A stretch of DNA of 64,000 nucleotides from Streptomyces massasporeus. Its GTDB lineage: Bacteria > Actinomycetota > Actinomycetes > Streptomycetales > Streptomycetaceae. Numbering within the stretch: position 1 is the first letter of the stretch; each line of letters starts with the position of its first letter. Under the pieces are notes generated by a model. The model saw only the letters and a program-made list of their open reading frames with translations. It did not search any database and was not told where the DNA came from. The translations under genes and the position numbers were made by a program. The DNA lies in assembly GCF_014648995.1 (NCBI RefSeq), contig NZ_BMSE01000012.1, positions 1-64,000 of the forward strand. Reading direction: 5' to 3'. Of this stretch, positions 6,813 to 16,081 are shown piece after piece.

Positions 6813-9773
6813 CTAGCTGCTCGGCTTCGGGCTGGGGCTGCCGCTCGGCTTGTCGCCGGGCTTGCTCTCGCCGCCCCCGGCGCCGCCCTTGCGGCTCGCC
6901 TCGGACTGCGCGTCCTCGGCCCGCCGCAGGGCGTCCTCGAGGTCGTTCTGCGCCTTGCCGTACGCCTCCCAGTCGTTCTTCTTCAGGGCCTCCTGGCCCG
7001 CGTCGAACGCCTTCTGGGCGTCCTCCAGAGCCTGTTGGACCGTCGGGTTGTCGGACGTCGGCGGGGGTGTCGTCGTATCGCCCTCGTCCGGTGGCTCGGT
7101 GGTCGGGCCGTCCGCTCCGAAGACCTTGTTGAGGGCCTCGTCGAGGGTGTTCTCGAAGGCGGTCTGACCTCCGTAGGTGACCAGCACCTTGCGCAACAGC
7201 GGGTACTTCAGTCCGCCACCGCGTACGTAGACCGGCTCCACGTACAGCAGTCCGCCGTCGAGCGGCACCGTCAGCAGGTTGCCGTACTCGACCTCGGAGT
7301 CGCCGCCTCTCAGGAGCCTGATGGACTCGGCGATGTCCTCTTGCGAGTTGAACTGGCTCTGGACCTGCTTGGGTCCGTTGACCGTGGTGTTCGTCGGCAG
7401 TTTCAGGATTCTGATCTTGCCGTAGTCACTGGTGCCCGCCTCGGCGTCGACCGCCATGAAAGCACTGAGGTTGTCCCGGCCGTTGGGCGTGAGGGTCGTC
7501 GTCAGCGAGAAGGCCTGCGCCTTCTGGTCGGGCATCTTCATGCTCAGGTAGTACGGCGGCACCGCACTGCCCGACCGGTTCGTCGGGTCGTCCGGCACCT
7601 GCCACACCTCGCTGCCGCTGAGGAACGTCGTGGCGTCCTTCACGTGGTAGCGGGTGAGCAGCTCCCGCTGGACCTTGAACAGGTCCTGCGGGTAGCGCAG
7701 GTGGTCCATCAGGTCCTTGGAGATGCCGCTCTTGGGCTCCACCGTGTTCGGGAAGGCCTTCATCCAGGTCTTCAGGACCGGGTCCTTGGTGTCCCACTGG
7801 TAGAGCTTGACCTCGCCGGTGTACGCGTCGACGGTCGCCTTCACCGAGTTGCGGATGTAGTTGACCTGGTTCTGCTGGGCCACCACCGCGCGGTTGTCGT
7901 TGGTGGCGGTCAGCGAGTCAGCCGTCGTGTCACCGAGGGTCGTACGCGAGGAGTACGGGTATCCGTTGGTCGTCGTGTACGCGTCGACGATCCACTGGAT
8001 CCGGTGGTTCACCACCGCCGGGTAGGCGTCGCCGTCGATGGTCAGCCAGGGCGCGACCGCCTCGACGCGCTCCTTGGGCGTGCGGTTGTACAGGATCCGC
8101 GAACCGTCGCCGATGGCACCGGAGTACAGGATCTGCGGCTCGCCGAACGCCACCGCGTACGCGGCCCGGTTGACCGGGTTGGAGAGGTTGACCCCGCTGT
8201 CGCCCTTGTAGCTGGTGGTCTTCTCGCCGTTGTCGTCGGAGTAGTCGATCTCCTTCTGGGGACCGCCGACGATCGAGTACGTGGTGGTCTTCTCGCCGTA
8301 GTAGACCCGCTGCTCGTACGTGCCGAGGTCGCCCTCGGACGGGAGGTCGGACTCCGTGAAGTTCGGCCGGCCCTGGGCGTCGGCGCTGGTGCCCTCGGCG
8401 GCGACCACTCCGTATCCGTGGGTGTAGCGGAAGTGGTTGTTGATCCAGTTCTTCTTCGGGATGCCCGCGAGGTTCAGCTCACGCAGACCGATGACCGTGT
8501 CCTGGTCCTTGCCGTCCTTGGCGTAGCGGTCCACGTCCAGGTTGTCCGGGAACGCGTAGTAGTTCCTGATCTGCTGGAGCTGCTGGAACGTCGGCGAGAC
8601 GATGTTCGGGTCCATGATCCGGATGCTCGCCGTGGAGGGGACGTCGTCGCGCAGGGTCGACTTGTCCTCGGTCTTGCTCGTGCCCGAGTAGTCGGTGACC
8701 TTCGTGCCGTCGATGCCGTACGCCTGGCGCGTGGCCTCGAGGTTCTTCTCGACGTACGGCGCTTCCTTGGCCTGCTCGTTCGGCTGGACCTGGAACTTCT
8801 GCACGATGGCCGGGTAGAGGCCGCCGATGAGGATCGCGGAGAGCACCATCAGACCGAAGCCGATCACGGGCAGCTGCCAGGTGCGCCGCCAGATGGTGGC
8901 GAAGAACAGCAGCGCGCAGATGACGGCGATGCAGAACAGGATGGTCTTCGCCGGCAGGTAGGCGTTGGCATCGACGTACCGCAGGCCCGTCCAGTTGTCG
9001 GTCGCCCTGAAGTCGCTGGACTTCACCGCGAGTCCGTAGCGGTCGAGCCAGTACGCGACCGCCTTGAGGGCCACGAAGATGCCGATGAGCACCGACAGGT
9101 GCCCGGTGGCCGCGGCCGTGGCGCGGGCGCCGGGGCTGGTGACGCGCAGGCCGCCGTACAGGTAGTGCGTGAGCGCGGCGGCGATCACGGACAGGATCGC
9201 GGCGGCGAAGCCGAAGCCGAGCAGGAACCGGTACCAGGGCAGGTCGAAGGCGTAGAAGGAGACGTCCAGCTTGAACTGGGGGTCCTTCTGACCGAAGGGC
9301 ACGCCGTTGACCCACATCAGCCATGTGCGCCACTGGCCGGAGGCGGAGGCTCCGGCGATCAGACCCACCAGGGCGGTGATCCCGAACAGCAGCCACTTCT
9401 TGTAGGGCGCGATGCCCATCCGGTAGCGGTCGAGGTTCTGCTGCTCCATCGACATGGCGCTCAGCGGCGGCCGCAGCCGGTGCGCCAGCCAGATGTTGAA
9501 GCCGACGGCGAGGGCCATGAGCACGCCGAAGACGAAGAAGAGCCCGATCTTGGTCCACAGGGTGGTGGTGAAGACCGAGGAGTAGTTCACCGAGCGGTAC
9601 CAGAGCCAGTCCGTCCAAAACCCCGCGAACATGGTGAACGCCATGCCGAGAACGGCCAGGACGCCCAGCGTCATGAGCAGGGTCCGGACACGCCGGGACG
9701 GGCGGCCCACTCTGATCCGCGGCCCCGAAGGGCCTCCGCCGCGGTCCGGCATCTGGAAAGCCAAGGTGCGCAC
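6813..9773 (-). CDS. UPF0182-family large membrane protein
   Basis: A 986-residue protein of the UPF0182 family (COG1615). About seven transmembrane segments lie within the first 330 residues (for example LLMTLGVLAVLGMAFTMFAG and LFFVFGVLMALAVGFNIWLA). A large, probably extracytoplasmic domain of roughly 560 residues follows. The end is a low-complexity Gly/Ser/Pro and charged tail. The family is conserved in actinobacteria and cyanobacteria; its biochemical role is not established. The GTG at 9773 gives the longest plausible protein, and an ATG at 9752 (MPDRGGG) is an alternative. The neighbouring divergent gene encodes a PPA1309 protein, a pairing common in actinobacteria. Confidence 0.9.
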   Translation of the reverse strand: MRTLAFQMPDRGGGPSGPRIRVGRPSRRVRTLLMTLGVLAVLGMAFTMFAGFWTDWLWYRSVNYSSVFTTTLWTKIGLFFVFGVLMALAVGFNIWLAHRLRPPLSAMSMEQQNLDRYRMGIAPYKKWLLFGITALVGLIAGASASGQWRTWLMWVNGVPFGQKDPQFKLDVSFYAFDLPWYRFLLGFGFAAAILSVIAAALTHYLYGGLRVTSPGARATAAATGHLSVLIGIFVALKAVAYWLDRYGLAVKSSDFRATDNWTGLRYVDANAYLPAKTILFCIAVICALLFFATIWRRTWQLPVIGFGLMVLSAILIGGLYPAIVQKFQVQPNEQAKEAPYVEKNLEATRQAYGIDGTKVTDYSGTSKTEDKSTLRDDVPSTASIRIMDPNIVSPTFQQLQQIRNYYAFPDNLDVDRYAKDGKDQDTVIGLRELNLAGIPKKNWINNHFRYTHGYGVVAAEGTSADAQGRPNFTESDLPSEGDLGTYEQRVYYGEKTTTYSIVGGPQKEIDYSDDNGEKTTSYKGDSGVNLSNPVNRAAYAVAFGEPQILYSGAIGDGSRILYNRTPKERVEAVAPWLTIDGDAYPAVVNHRIQWIVDAYTTTNGYPYSSRTTLGDTTADSLTATNDNRAVVAQQNQVNYIRNSVKATVDAYTGEVKLYQWDTKDPVLKTWMKAFPNTVEPKSGISKDLMDHLRYPQDLFKVQRELLTRYHVKDATTFLSGSEVWQVPDDPTNRSGSAVPPYYLSMKMPDQKAQAFSLTTTLTPNGRDNLSAFMAVDAEAGTSDYGKIRILKLPTNTTVNGPKQVQSQFNSQEDIAESIRLLRGGDSEVEYGNLLTVPLDGGLLYVEPVYVRGGGLKYPLLRKVLVTYGGQTAFENTLDEALNKVFGADGPTTEPPDEGDTTTPPPTSDNPTVQQALEDAQKAFDAGQEALKKNDWEAYGKAQNDLEDALRRAEDAQSEASRKGGAGGGESKPGDKPSGSPSPKPSS

Positions 9774-9915
9774 CTCGAAGTTCGCTGTTGATTCGTCAGG
9801 CCCGCGTCTTCACGGACCGTGCGTGGCCCCCGTGATCGTGGGCCCCCACCTATGCAACTTACTCACCGTTTACTCGGTTCCCGATTCCGGTCAGGAACGA
9901 GAGAGGATTGTGACC

Positions 9916-10458
9916 ATGTCCAACACTCCCATGGCTGCGAACCCGCTCACCCGGGCCGTTCTCGAGATCGACGAGTACGTCTCCGGCCTCGGCTGGGACC
10001 AGCCAGCCCGCCTTTTCGCCCTCGTCGACACCGCACGGCTGCGGGCCGAACAGCCCTCGCTCGCGGACCGGCTCGGCCTGGGGGACGAGCCGGAGAATTC
10101 CGGCCTCACCCCGATCGAGCAGGATGAAGTTCCAACGGGCAAGCCGCTCGACGAGTTCCTCGCCACCATCGCCTGGCCCGACGCGGTGGTCGGCTGCTCC
10201 CTCGCCGTGGAGCGCCTGATGCTGCCGCCGTCCGCGGAGGCCCAGGTTCCGAAGGGTCTGAGCGAGGCCGCGCTCACGAAGTGGGTGGCGGATCACCCGG
10301 ACCGCCAGGAGGTCCGCATGACGGTCGCGGTCCTGCGCGACGGCACGCGCGAGTCGGCCCTGCGGCTGCGCGAGAAGGACTCCCCCACCGAGGTCCTGAC
10401 CGGCTCCGACCTGGTCCCGGGCCTGGCGGAGGCGCTGGCGGCGACGTTCGAGGAGTAG
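9916..10458 (+). CDS. PPA1309-family protein
   Basis: A 180-residue cytoplasmic protein matching the actinobacterial PPA1309 family (starts MSNTPMAANPLTRAVLEIDE). The C-terminal half carries PDAVVGCSLAVERLMLP and DRQEVRMTVAVLRDG, typical of the family. Nothing resembles a catalytic motif and the function is unknown. The start ATG at 9916 lies 8 nt after GAGAGGA (9901-9907). It is transcribed divergently from the UPF0182 gene, from a 142-bp gap, and converges on the PDZ-protease gene across a terminator. Confidence 0.85.
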   Translation: MSNTPMAANPLTRAVLEIDEYVSGLGWDQPARLFALVDTARLRAEQPSLADRLGLGDEPENSGLTPIEQDEVPTGKPLDEFLATIAWPDAVVGCSLAVERLMLPPSAEAQVPKGLSEAALTKWVADHPDRQEVRMTVAVLRDGTRESALRLREKDSPTEVLTGSDLVPGLAEALAATFEE

Positions 10459-10471
10459 TCCCTGACGGCGG

Positions 10472-10495
10472 AGGGGTCCGGCCTTCCGGACCCCT
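10472..10495. terminator. terminator between the PPA1309 and PDZ-protease genes
   Basis: AGGGGTCCGG (10472-10481) pairs with CCGGACCCCT (10486-10495) over a CCTT loop. It is placed between convergent genes. The sequence after it repeats CTTGGT-like words. Confidence 0.75.
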
Positions 10496-10544
10496 GGCTC
10501 CTTGGTCCTCCGGCCCTCTGACGCCTTGGTGCCTTGGTCCTGGC

Positions 10545-11636
10545 CTACTTACCGCACTTCGGCAGATCCGCGGTGTCGCCGCTGCGGATGTCCTTGAGAG
10601 CGCCGAGGGCGTCCTTGATGGTGCCCACCTTGATCAGGGTGAGGCCGTCGGGGGTGTCCTTGGCGGCGGCCGCGCAGTTGTCGGCGGGCGTCAGGAAGTA
10701 CTGCGCGCCCTTGGCCCGCGCGCCCACGGTCTTCATCTCGATGCCGCCGATCGGCCCGACCTTGCCGGCGTCGTCGATCGTGCCGGTGCCGGCCACGAAC
10801 CTGCCGCCGGTCAGGCTGCCCGGGGTGAGCTTGTCGTAGATGCCGAGCGCGAACATCAGCCCGGCGCTCGGTCCGCCGACGTCGGCGAGCTTGATGTCGA
10901 TGGTGAACGGGAACGTGTGGTCGGTTCCCGCGGAGATCCCCACGATGGCCCGCTTCTCACCGGCGTCGTCCGACGTCGTGGTGGTCATCGTGATGTCCTG
11001 CGTCTTGGTCGGCGTCCGCTTCTCCTTCTCCGCGGCGGCCTGCTCCTTGGCCGGCACGATCGTGAAGCGGACCTCCTGGCCCGGCTTGTGCTTCGTGACG
11101 AGCTTCGCGACGTCGGCCGGCTCCTTCACCGCCGTACCGTCGACGGCCTTGATCACGTCCCCCGCGTGCAGCTTGCCCTCCGCGGGGGACCCCTTGACGA
11201 CCGTCGAGACGATCACCCAGGACTTCACCGGAACGTCCAGCTGCTTCAGGGCGGCGACCTTGGCGCTCTCCTGGGACTGGCTGAACTCCTCGGCGTTCTC
11301 CTGGGTGGACTGCTCCTCGGTCTTGCCGTCCGGGTAGAGCGTCTCGTGCGGCACGACCTTGTTGTCGTGCGCGAGCCAGCCGTAGACGGCCTCGACCAGG
11401 TTCATCCGGTAGTCGGCGCTCGTGACCCGGACCGTGGTCATGTTCAGGTGGCCACTGGTCGCGTACGTCTTCTTGTCCGCGATCTGCAGCACCGGCTCAC
11501 CATCGTGATCGCCCAGCGTGTTCACCGTCGGCCCCGGGGACATCTCCGCGTAAGGCACGGGGATGAACACTCCCGCGCACAGGAGCGCGATCAGCATCAG
11601 GGTGGAGGCGAGCATCGTCGCGGTGCGGCGTGGCAT
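10545..11636 (-). CDS. membrane-anchored PDZ and Lon-type (S16) Ser-Lys protease
   Basis: A 363-residue protein. An N-terminal membrane anchor (TLMLIALLCAGVFIPVPYAE) is followed by a PDZ domain at about 125-215 (VVKGSPAEGKLHAGDVIKAV). A Lon-proteolytic-like domain covers about 240-355. The nucleophile Ser lies in ADVGGPSAGLMFALG and the general-base Lys in VGPIGGIEMKTVGA, the S16 dyad. This is the architecture of the YlbL/Rv3194c family, expected to face the outside of the membrane. Substrates are unknown. The start ATG at 11636 places the anchor at the terminus. Confidence 0.9.
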   Translation of the reverse strand: MPRRTATMLASTLMLIALLCAGVFIPVPYAEMSPGPTVNTLGDHDGEPVLQIADKKTYATSGHLNMTTVRVTSADYRMNLVEAVYGWLAHDNKVVPHETLYPDGKTEEQSTQENAEEFSQSQESAKVAALKQLDVPVKSWVIVSTVVKGSPAEGKLHAGDVIKAVDGTAVKEPADVAKLVTKHKPGQEVRFTIVPAKEQAAAEKEKRTPTKTQDITMTTTTSDDAGEKRAIVGISAGTDHTFPFTIDIKLADVGGPSAGLMFALGIYDKLTPGSLTGGRFVAGTGTIDDAGKVGPIGGIEMKTVGARAKGAQYFLTPADNCAAAAKDTPDGLTLIKVGTIKDALGALKDIRSGDTADLPKCGK

Positions 11637-11738
11637 GACACGACACTACGGGACGGTCCTGTCAGCGCACCGTCAGGGCCGCCCGTCCGGGGCGACCCTG
11701 AGCTCCATCACGCTTGTGACCTGCTGTTTCCTGGCCCG

Positions 11739-11903
11739 TCAGGCACCAGGCCGGGGCTTCTCCATGGCCTCCCGGAAGCGGGCGTAGCCGGTGAGCTCCG
11801 GGCCGTCGTTACGGACCTTGCGGGTCCGGTTGGCCCAACTGCCCCAGAGCCCCGCGCCGATGGCAGCCACAAGCGGAATCAGCAACCAGGCGAGAGCCGC
11901 CAT
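11739..11903 (-). CDS. small single-pass membrane protein, conserved in Streptomyces
   Basis: A 54-residue protein with one N-terminal transmembrane helix (LAWLLIPLVAAIGAGLWGSW) and a short basic-then-acidic cytoplasmic tail ending in FREAMEKPRPGA. I chose the ATG at 11903 because GGAGG lies 5 nt upstream; a start at 11921 would bury that site. I recognise this as a small protein kept in this position in Streptomyces. No function is known. It lies between moaE and the PDZ protease, on the same strand as both. Confidence 0.75.
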   Translation of the reverse strand: MAALAWLLIPLVAAIGAGLWGSWANRTRKVRNDGPELTGYARFREAMEKPRPGA

Positions 11904-12018
11904 GCCGACCTCCAACCCCATTGAGCGTCCGCAACTGACTGATCAGCAGATTAACCATCCGCAGTGACAACGCTCACGCCGGGGGTGCGGTTACGCAACC
12001 GGAAGGCGGCCCCCGAGA

Positions 12019-12480
12019 TCAGCAGGCGCCGACCCACTCCTCGGTGCCGTCGGAGAACTTCTGGTGCTTCCAGATCGGCACCTCGTGCTTGAGGTCGTCG
12101 ATCAGCTTCCGGCAGGCCTCGAAGGCCTCTCCGCGATGCGGGCAGGAGACGGCCACGACCACGGCGAGATCCCCGACCCGGAGGTCCCCCACGCGATGCA
12201 CGGCCGCCAGGGCCCGCACCGGGAACTCCGCGACGACCTTCTCGGCGATCCGCCGCATCTCGGCCTCGGCGCTGGGGTGGCACGAATACCCCAGCTCGTC
12301 GACGTCGGCACCCCCGTCGTGGTTGCGCACGGTTCCCACGAAGAGCGCGGTGCCGCCGGCGGCGTCATCCCCGACCGCCCGGAACACCTCGTCCAGGGAG
12401 AGGGCCGAGTCCCGGATCCCGATCAGCTTGATCGGGTCCTGCGCGGCCTGCTCACCGGGGTGATCGTTCGTGGTTGCCAT
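12019..12480 (-). CDS. moaE: molybdopterin synthase catalytic subunit MoaE
   Basis: A 153-residue MoaE, the large subunit that transfers sulfur from MoaD-thiocarboxylate to precursor Z to form molybdopterin. The family signatures GTVRNHDGG, AAVHRVGDLRVGD and VPIWKHQKFSDG (with the active-site lysine region) are all present. The start ATG at 12478-12480 gives MATTNDHPGEQ; longer frames upstream have no homology. It stands alone here, without moaD. moeZ, which activates sulfur carriers, is 32 kb away in the same window. Confidence 0.93.
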   Translation of the reverse strand: MATTNDHPGEQAAQDPIKLIGIRDSALSLDEVFRAVGDDAAGGTALFVGTVRNHDGGADVDELGYSCHPSAEAEMRRIAEKVVAEFPVRALAAVHRVGDLRVGDLAVVVAVSCPHRGEAFEACRKLIDDLKHEVPIWKHQKFSDGTEEWVGAC

Positions 12481-12562
12481 GGGTCCATCGTGCCGCACGC
12501 GACCGACAGCGCGGAATAGAGTCATCGACCGGCACGCGCGCGTACCCGTTTGGAGTCTCCTA

Positions 12563-12587
12563 CAGGGGCCTCCTTCTTCGGCCCCTG
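12563..12587 (-). other. hairpin between the epimerase gene and moaE
   Basis: CAGGGGCC (12563-12570) pairs with GGCCCCTG (12580-12587) over a 9-nt loop, between two genes transcribed leftward. It may be a terminator of the upstream gene or a leader structure of moaE. The stem is short and has no U-tract. Confidence 0.4.
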
Positions 12588-12598
12588 CATGGGTGTCC

Positions 12599-13723
12599 TC
12601 AGATCCGCCGTCGGGCCTTCCGCGCCCGCCGCACCACCGCCGCCGCGCCCAGCAGCGCCACCGTCGCACCCGCGGCACCCGCGGCCGTGGCGTCCTTGCG
12701 GCCCAGCCGCCGTCCGGCGACCGTGTGCCGGCCGGACACCTCCTCCAGGAGTTCCGCCAGCACCTCCTCGTTGGTGTACTGCGGCCGCCACCCGGCGTCG
12801 TGCAGCCGGCTGCCGCTCACCACCCAGGGGTACATCGTGTACGCCAGGTCCCCGGCCGGGGACGGCGTGAGCCCGATCCGGTGCAGGCGGGCCGCCGCCC
12901 CCAGAGCCACCGCCGACGGCAGCTCCATGCGCCGGATCCCGCTGAGCTCCTCGACCTCCTCCTGCTCCAGCCAGCCGTCGCACCCGACGGTCAGTTCCCC
13001 GTCGACCTTCTCCAGGACCGCGTACTCCAGCGCGCTGCACAGGTCCTCGACGTGGCAGAACTGCCACGCGGGCCGCGACCCGGCGACGACGAGCAGCCGG
13101 GGAGACTCGAAGTACCTGGTCAGCGCGGTGTCCGTGCCTCCGCCCACCAGTACGGCGGGCCGCACCACGGTGACGTTGAGCCCCGGGTGCGCCCGGGGCG
13201 CCCGGCGCGCCAGCCGTTCGATCTCCAGCAGGTCGCCGACGCCGGTCGCCTCGGCCGTGGCGCGCAGCTCGGCGTCCTCGGACAGCGGCAGCTCGTTGTC
13301 GGGCAGCGCCCCGTAGACCATCGCCGAGGTGCACAGCACGACCCGGTGCACTCCGGCCGCCGCGGCAGCCGTCAGGACGGTCTGCGTCCCCCGTACGTTG
13401 TAGGCCGTTCGGGCGGCCGCGTCGGTCTCGAGATCGAGATCCAGCGCCAGGTGCACCACCACGTCGGCCCCGCGCAGCTTGTCCGCGATGGCCGGATCCC
13501 GTACGTCCAGGATGTGCCACTGGGCCGCCGCGCACTCGCCGCGCCGCTCGTCGATGGCGAGGACCTGCTTGACCTCGTCGGATGCGGCGAGCCGCTCCGT
13601 GAGCAGGGCTCCTACGCCGTACGCGGCGCCGGTCACCGCGACGACGGGTCCGCGCGCCGCGGGACTCGCGGAACTGGTTGACTGGTTTCGCGCTGCGCGA
13701 ACCTGCGGATCTGGGGAACTCAC
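12599..13723 (-). CDS. NAD-dependent epimerase/dehydratase (extended SDR)
   Basis: A 374-residue extended short-chain dehydrogenase. The Rossmann motif VVAVTGAAYGVGALLTERLA starts near residue 20. After it come a conserved DVRDPAIADKLRGADVVVHLA segment and VVLCTSAMVYGALPDNE in the catalytic region. The Tyr of a canonical YxxxK is not obvious, so the catalytic residues may be degenerate. The C-terminus holds a hydrophobic alanine-rich stretch and a basic RRARKARRR tail, suggesting membrane attachment. The start is the GTG at 13721-13723 with GGAGA 8 nt upstream. Streptomyces and mycobacteria keep this gene near moaE. The substrate is unknown. Confidence 0.82.
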   Translation of the reverse strand: MSSPDPQVRAARNQSTSSASPAARGPVVAVTGAAYGVGALLTERLAASDEVKQVLAIDERRGECAAAQWHILDVRDPAIADKLRGADVVVHLALDLDLETDAAARTAYNVRGTQTVLTAAAAAGVHRVVLCTSAMVYGALPDNELPLSEDAELRATAEATGVGDLLEIERLARRAPRAHPGLNVTVVRPAVLVGGGTDTALTRYFESPRLLVVAGSRPAWQFCHVEDLCSALEYAVLEKVDGELTVGCDGWLEQEEVEELSGIRRMELPSAVALGAAARLHRIGLTPSPAGDLAYTMYPWVVSGSRLHDAGWRPQYTNEEVLAELLEEVSGRHTVAGRRLGRKDATAAGAAGATVALLGAAAVVRRARKARRRI

Positions 13724-13915
13724 CGGGCGTCTCCAGCGGTTGTCTTCAGTACGAGCGCGTCCGACGCGTGCGTACCAGGTGGCATCCATCCTGCCGCAGG
13801 CCGTCAGTCGGCGAAGCACCGAGGCCCGATCCGCCCCAGGTGTCTACGCTGGGTGGTGTTGTCGGGCAGCCGTGCCGCCGGAAAGAACCGGCGGCCCTAC
13901 CAGCCGAGGAATCCC

Positions 13916-15382
13916 GTGAGTGACACCCCATTCGGATTCGGCCTTCCGCCGGAGGAGCCGGACGACGGCGACGAGGGCAAGAAGAAGGACCAGGAGAGCG
14001 GTGGTGGTCAGGGACCGGCCAACCCGTTCGGATTTGGCGGCCTGCCCGGAGCCGGAGGCTTCGGCTCAGGCCCCGGTGGCCCCGGCGGCCCCGGTGCGGA
14101 CAATCCGTTCGCAGCCATGTTCGGGTCGCTGAACCCCACCGACCTGGGCGCCGCGTTCCAGCAGCTGGGCCAGATGCTCTCCTACGAGGGCGGCCCGGTG
14201 AACTGGGACATGGCCAAGCAGATCGCCCGCCAGACGGTCTCCCAGGGCAGTCCTGACGGCACCAAGGACGCCAGCATCGGTCCCGCCGACCGCAAGGGCG
14301 TCGAGGAAGCCGTCCGCCTGGCCGACCTGTGGCTCGACGATGCCACGTCGCTGCCCTCCGGCGCCGCCTCCGCGGTGGCCTGGAGCCGCGCGGAGTGGGT
14401 CGAGGCGACCCTGCCCGCCTGGAAGGAGCTCGTCGACCCGGTCGCCGAGCGCGTCGGCACCGCCATGGGCGACGTCCTGCCGGAAGAGATGCAGGCCATG
14501 GCCGGCCCGCTGATCGGCATGATGCGCTCGATGGGCGGCGCCATGTTCGGCACGCAGATCGGGCAGGCCGTCGGCGTGCTCGCCGGTGAGGTCGTCGGCT
14601 CGTCCGACATCGGCCTTCCGCTCGGCCCGGCCGGCAAGGCCGCGCTGCTGCCGGTGAACATCGAGACGTTCGGCAAGGACCTGAGCGTTCCCCAGGAGGA
14701 GGTGCGGCTGTATCTCGCCCTGCGCGAGGCCGCCCACCAGCGCCTCTTCGCGCACGTGCCGTGGCTGCGCTCGCATCTGTTCGGCGCGGTCGACGGCTAC
14801 GCCCGCGGGATCAAGGTCGACACGGCCAAGCTGGAGGACGTGGTCGGCCAGTTCGACCCGCAGAACCCGGAGCAGCTGCAGGAAGCCCTCCAGCAGGGCA
14901 TGTTCCAGCCGGAGGACACGCCCGAGCAGAAGGCCGCCCTGGCGCGTCTGGAGACGGCCCTGGCGCTCGTGGAGGGCTGGGTGGACGCGGTGGTCCACGC
15001 CGCGGCGAAACCCCGCCTGGCATCCGCCGACGCCCTGCGCGAGACGCTGCGCCGCCGCCGCGCCTCGGGCGGTCCTGCCGAGCAGACGTTCGCCACGCTG
15101 ATCGGCCTGGAGCTGCGCCCGCGCCGTCTGCGGGACGCCTCCCGTCTGTGGGCCTCGCTCACGGACGCGCGCGGTGTCGACGGCCGGGACGCCCTGTGGC
15201 ACCACCCGGACATGCTGCCGACGGCGACCGACCTGGACGACCCGGACGGCTTCGTGCACCGCGAGCAGATCGACTTCTCCGAGCTGGACAAGATGCTCGG
15301 CGAGGCGGCGGACAAGCCCGACCTGAAGAAGAAGGACGAGGGCGGGGCCGAGGACGAGAGCAAGGGCGACGACGCCGGGTGA
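13916..15382 (+). CDS. DUF2342/zincin-like protein (F420-associated putative hydrolase)
   Basis: A 488-residue protein. The first 75 residues are disordered and rich in Gly/Pro/Asp. The rest matches the actinobacterial DUF2342 family, annotated as zinc-dependent metalloprotease or coenzyme-F420-associated hydrolase. The likely metal site is REAAHQRLFAHVPW near residue 275-290, an ExxH-type variant and not a classic HExxH. The GTG at 13916 has GAGGA (13906-13910) upstream, which fixes the start. The stop overlaps the NUDIX start by GTGA, indicating translational coupling. Its equivalent in mycobacteria is in the same gene block. The activity is unproven. Confidence 0.82.
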   Translation: MSDTPFGFGLPPEEPDDGDEGKKKDQESGGGQGPANPFGFGGLPGAGGFGSGPGGPGGPGADNPFAAMFGSLNPTDLGAAFQQLGQMLSYEGGPVNWDMAKQIARQTVSQGSPDGTKDASIGPADRKGVEEAVRLADLWLDDATSLPSGAASAVAWSRAEWVEATLPAWKELVDPVAERVGTAMGDVLPEEMQAMAGPLIGMMRSMGGAMFGTQIGQAVGVLAGEVVGSSDIGLPLGPAGKAALLPVNIETFGKDLSVPQEEVRLYLALREAAHQRLFAHVPWLRSHLFGAVDGYARGIKVDTAKLEDVVGQFDPQNPEQLQEALQQGMFQPEDTPEQKAALARLETALALVEGWVDAVVHAAAKPRLASADALRETLRRRRASGGPAEQTFATLIGLELRPRRLRDASRLWASLTDARGVDGRDALWHHPDMLPTATDLDDPDGFVHREQIDFSELDKMLGEAADKPDLKKKDEGGAEDESKGDDAG

Positions 15383-15906
15383 GCCTGCACGACGACGCGG
15401 TCCTCGTACTGAAGGGGTACGAGGACCAGACCGAGCTGCGCCAGGCCTATCTGGACCACCTGACGGAGCACCCGGACGGCCTGTGGAAGGCCTGCCACGC
15501 GGGTCACATCACGGCGAGCGCCCTGGTGATCGACCCCGAGGGCGGCCGGGTGCTGCTGACCCTGCACAGGAAGCTGCGGATGTGGCTGCAGATGGGCGGC
15601 CACTGCGAGCCCGGCGACGCCTCCCTGGCGGACGCGGCCCTGCGTGAGGCGACGGAGGAGTCCGGCGTCCCGGGCCTCTCCCTGCTGCCCGGCGGCCCGG
15701 TGCGCCTGGACCGGCATCCGATCCCGCCGCCGTGCCACTGCCACTTCGACGTCCAGTACGCGGTCGTGGCGCCCCCGGACGCCGCGCACGCGATCAGTGA
15801 CGAATCGCTCGACGTGCGCTGGTTCGGGTACGACGAGGTGGCCGAGGTGGCGGACGAGTCGGTCGTGCAGCTGCTGGCGGCGACCCGCGCGAGGCTCGGG
15901 GCCTGA
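15379..15906 (+). CDS. NUDIX hydrolase
   Basis: A 175-residue NUDIX pyrophosphohydrolase. The NUDIX box is GGHCEPGDASLADAALREAT followed by EESGV, near residue 74-98. The first Glu of the consensus is replaced by Asp, while the REXXEE core that binds Mg2+ is intact. The GTG start overlaps the upstream TGA (GTGA), so it is translated together with the DUF2342 protein. The substrate cannot be read from sequence. A terminator hairpin follows at 15913. Confidence 0.88.
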   Translation: MSLHDDAVLVLKGYEDQTELRQAYLDHLTEHPDGLWKACHAGHITASALVIDPEGGRVLLTLHRKLRMWLQMGGHCEPGDASLADAALREATEESGVPGLSLLPGGPVRLDRHPIPPPCHCHFDVQYAVVAPPDAAHAISDESLDVRWFGYDEVAEVADESVVQLLAATRARLGA

Positions 15907-15912
15907 ACATCG

Positions 15913-15946
15913 GTAAGGGGCGACCGCTCTTGCGGCCGCCCCTTAC
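15913..15946 (+). terminator. terminator after the NUDIX gene
   Basis: GTAAGGGGCG (15913-15922) pairs with CGCCCCTTAC (15937-15946). Inside, CCGC pairs with GCGG around a TCTT loop, with one mismatch between the two stems. Confidence 0.8.
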
Positions 15947-15974
15947 ATGGTGATCCTTACAGGGGGTTGCGCCC

Positions 15975-16040
15975 CCGTCAGGGGCGCGGGGAACTGCGCG
16001 ATCGAGCACGGACGGCCCGCGGGCTGAGGCGAGACCGCAC
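15975..16040. repeat. Streptomyces dispersed GC-rich intergenic repeat
   Basis: The segment GTCAGGGGCGCGGGGAACTG with following CGCGA and a degenerate CACGGACGGCCCGCGG is recognisable as the short intergenic repeat found many times in Streptomyces genomes. Its origin and role are not established. It lies between convergent genes. Confidence 0.6.
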
Positions 16041-16081
16041 AGCCCCCGACCTGAATCGGCCGAACCCCGCGGAGCGCTCGC

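Noticed and set aside
9740..9773. Alternative ATG start (9752) for the UPF0182 gene
   Set aside because: Not excluded, but neither start has a good ribosome site; I kept the longer form and noted the alternative.
6759..9791. Open frame of about 1010 codons on the plus strand opposite the UPF0182 gene
   Set aside because: Its sequence is Arg/Val/Leu/Gly-rich with no fold or motif, and it lies exactly opposite a gene with clear family membership. High GC removes stop codons from antisense frames.
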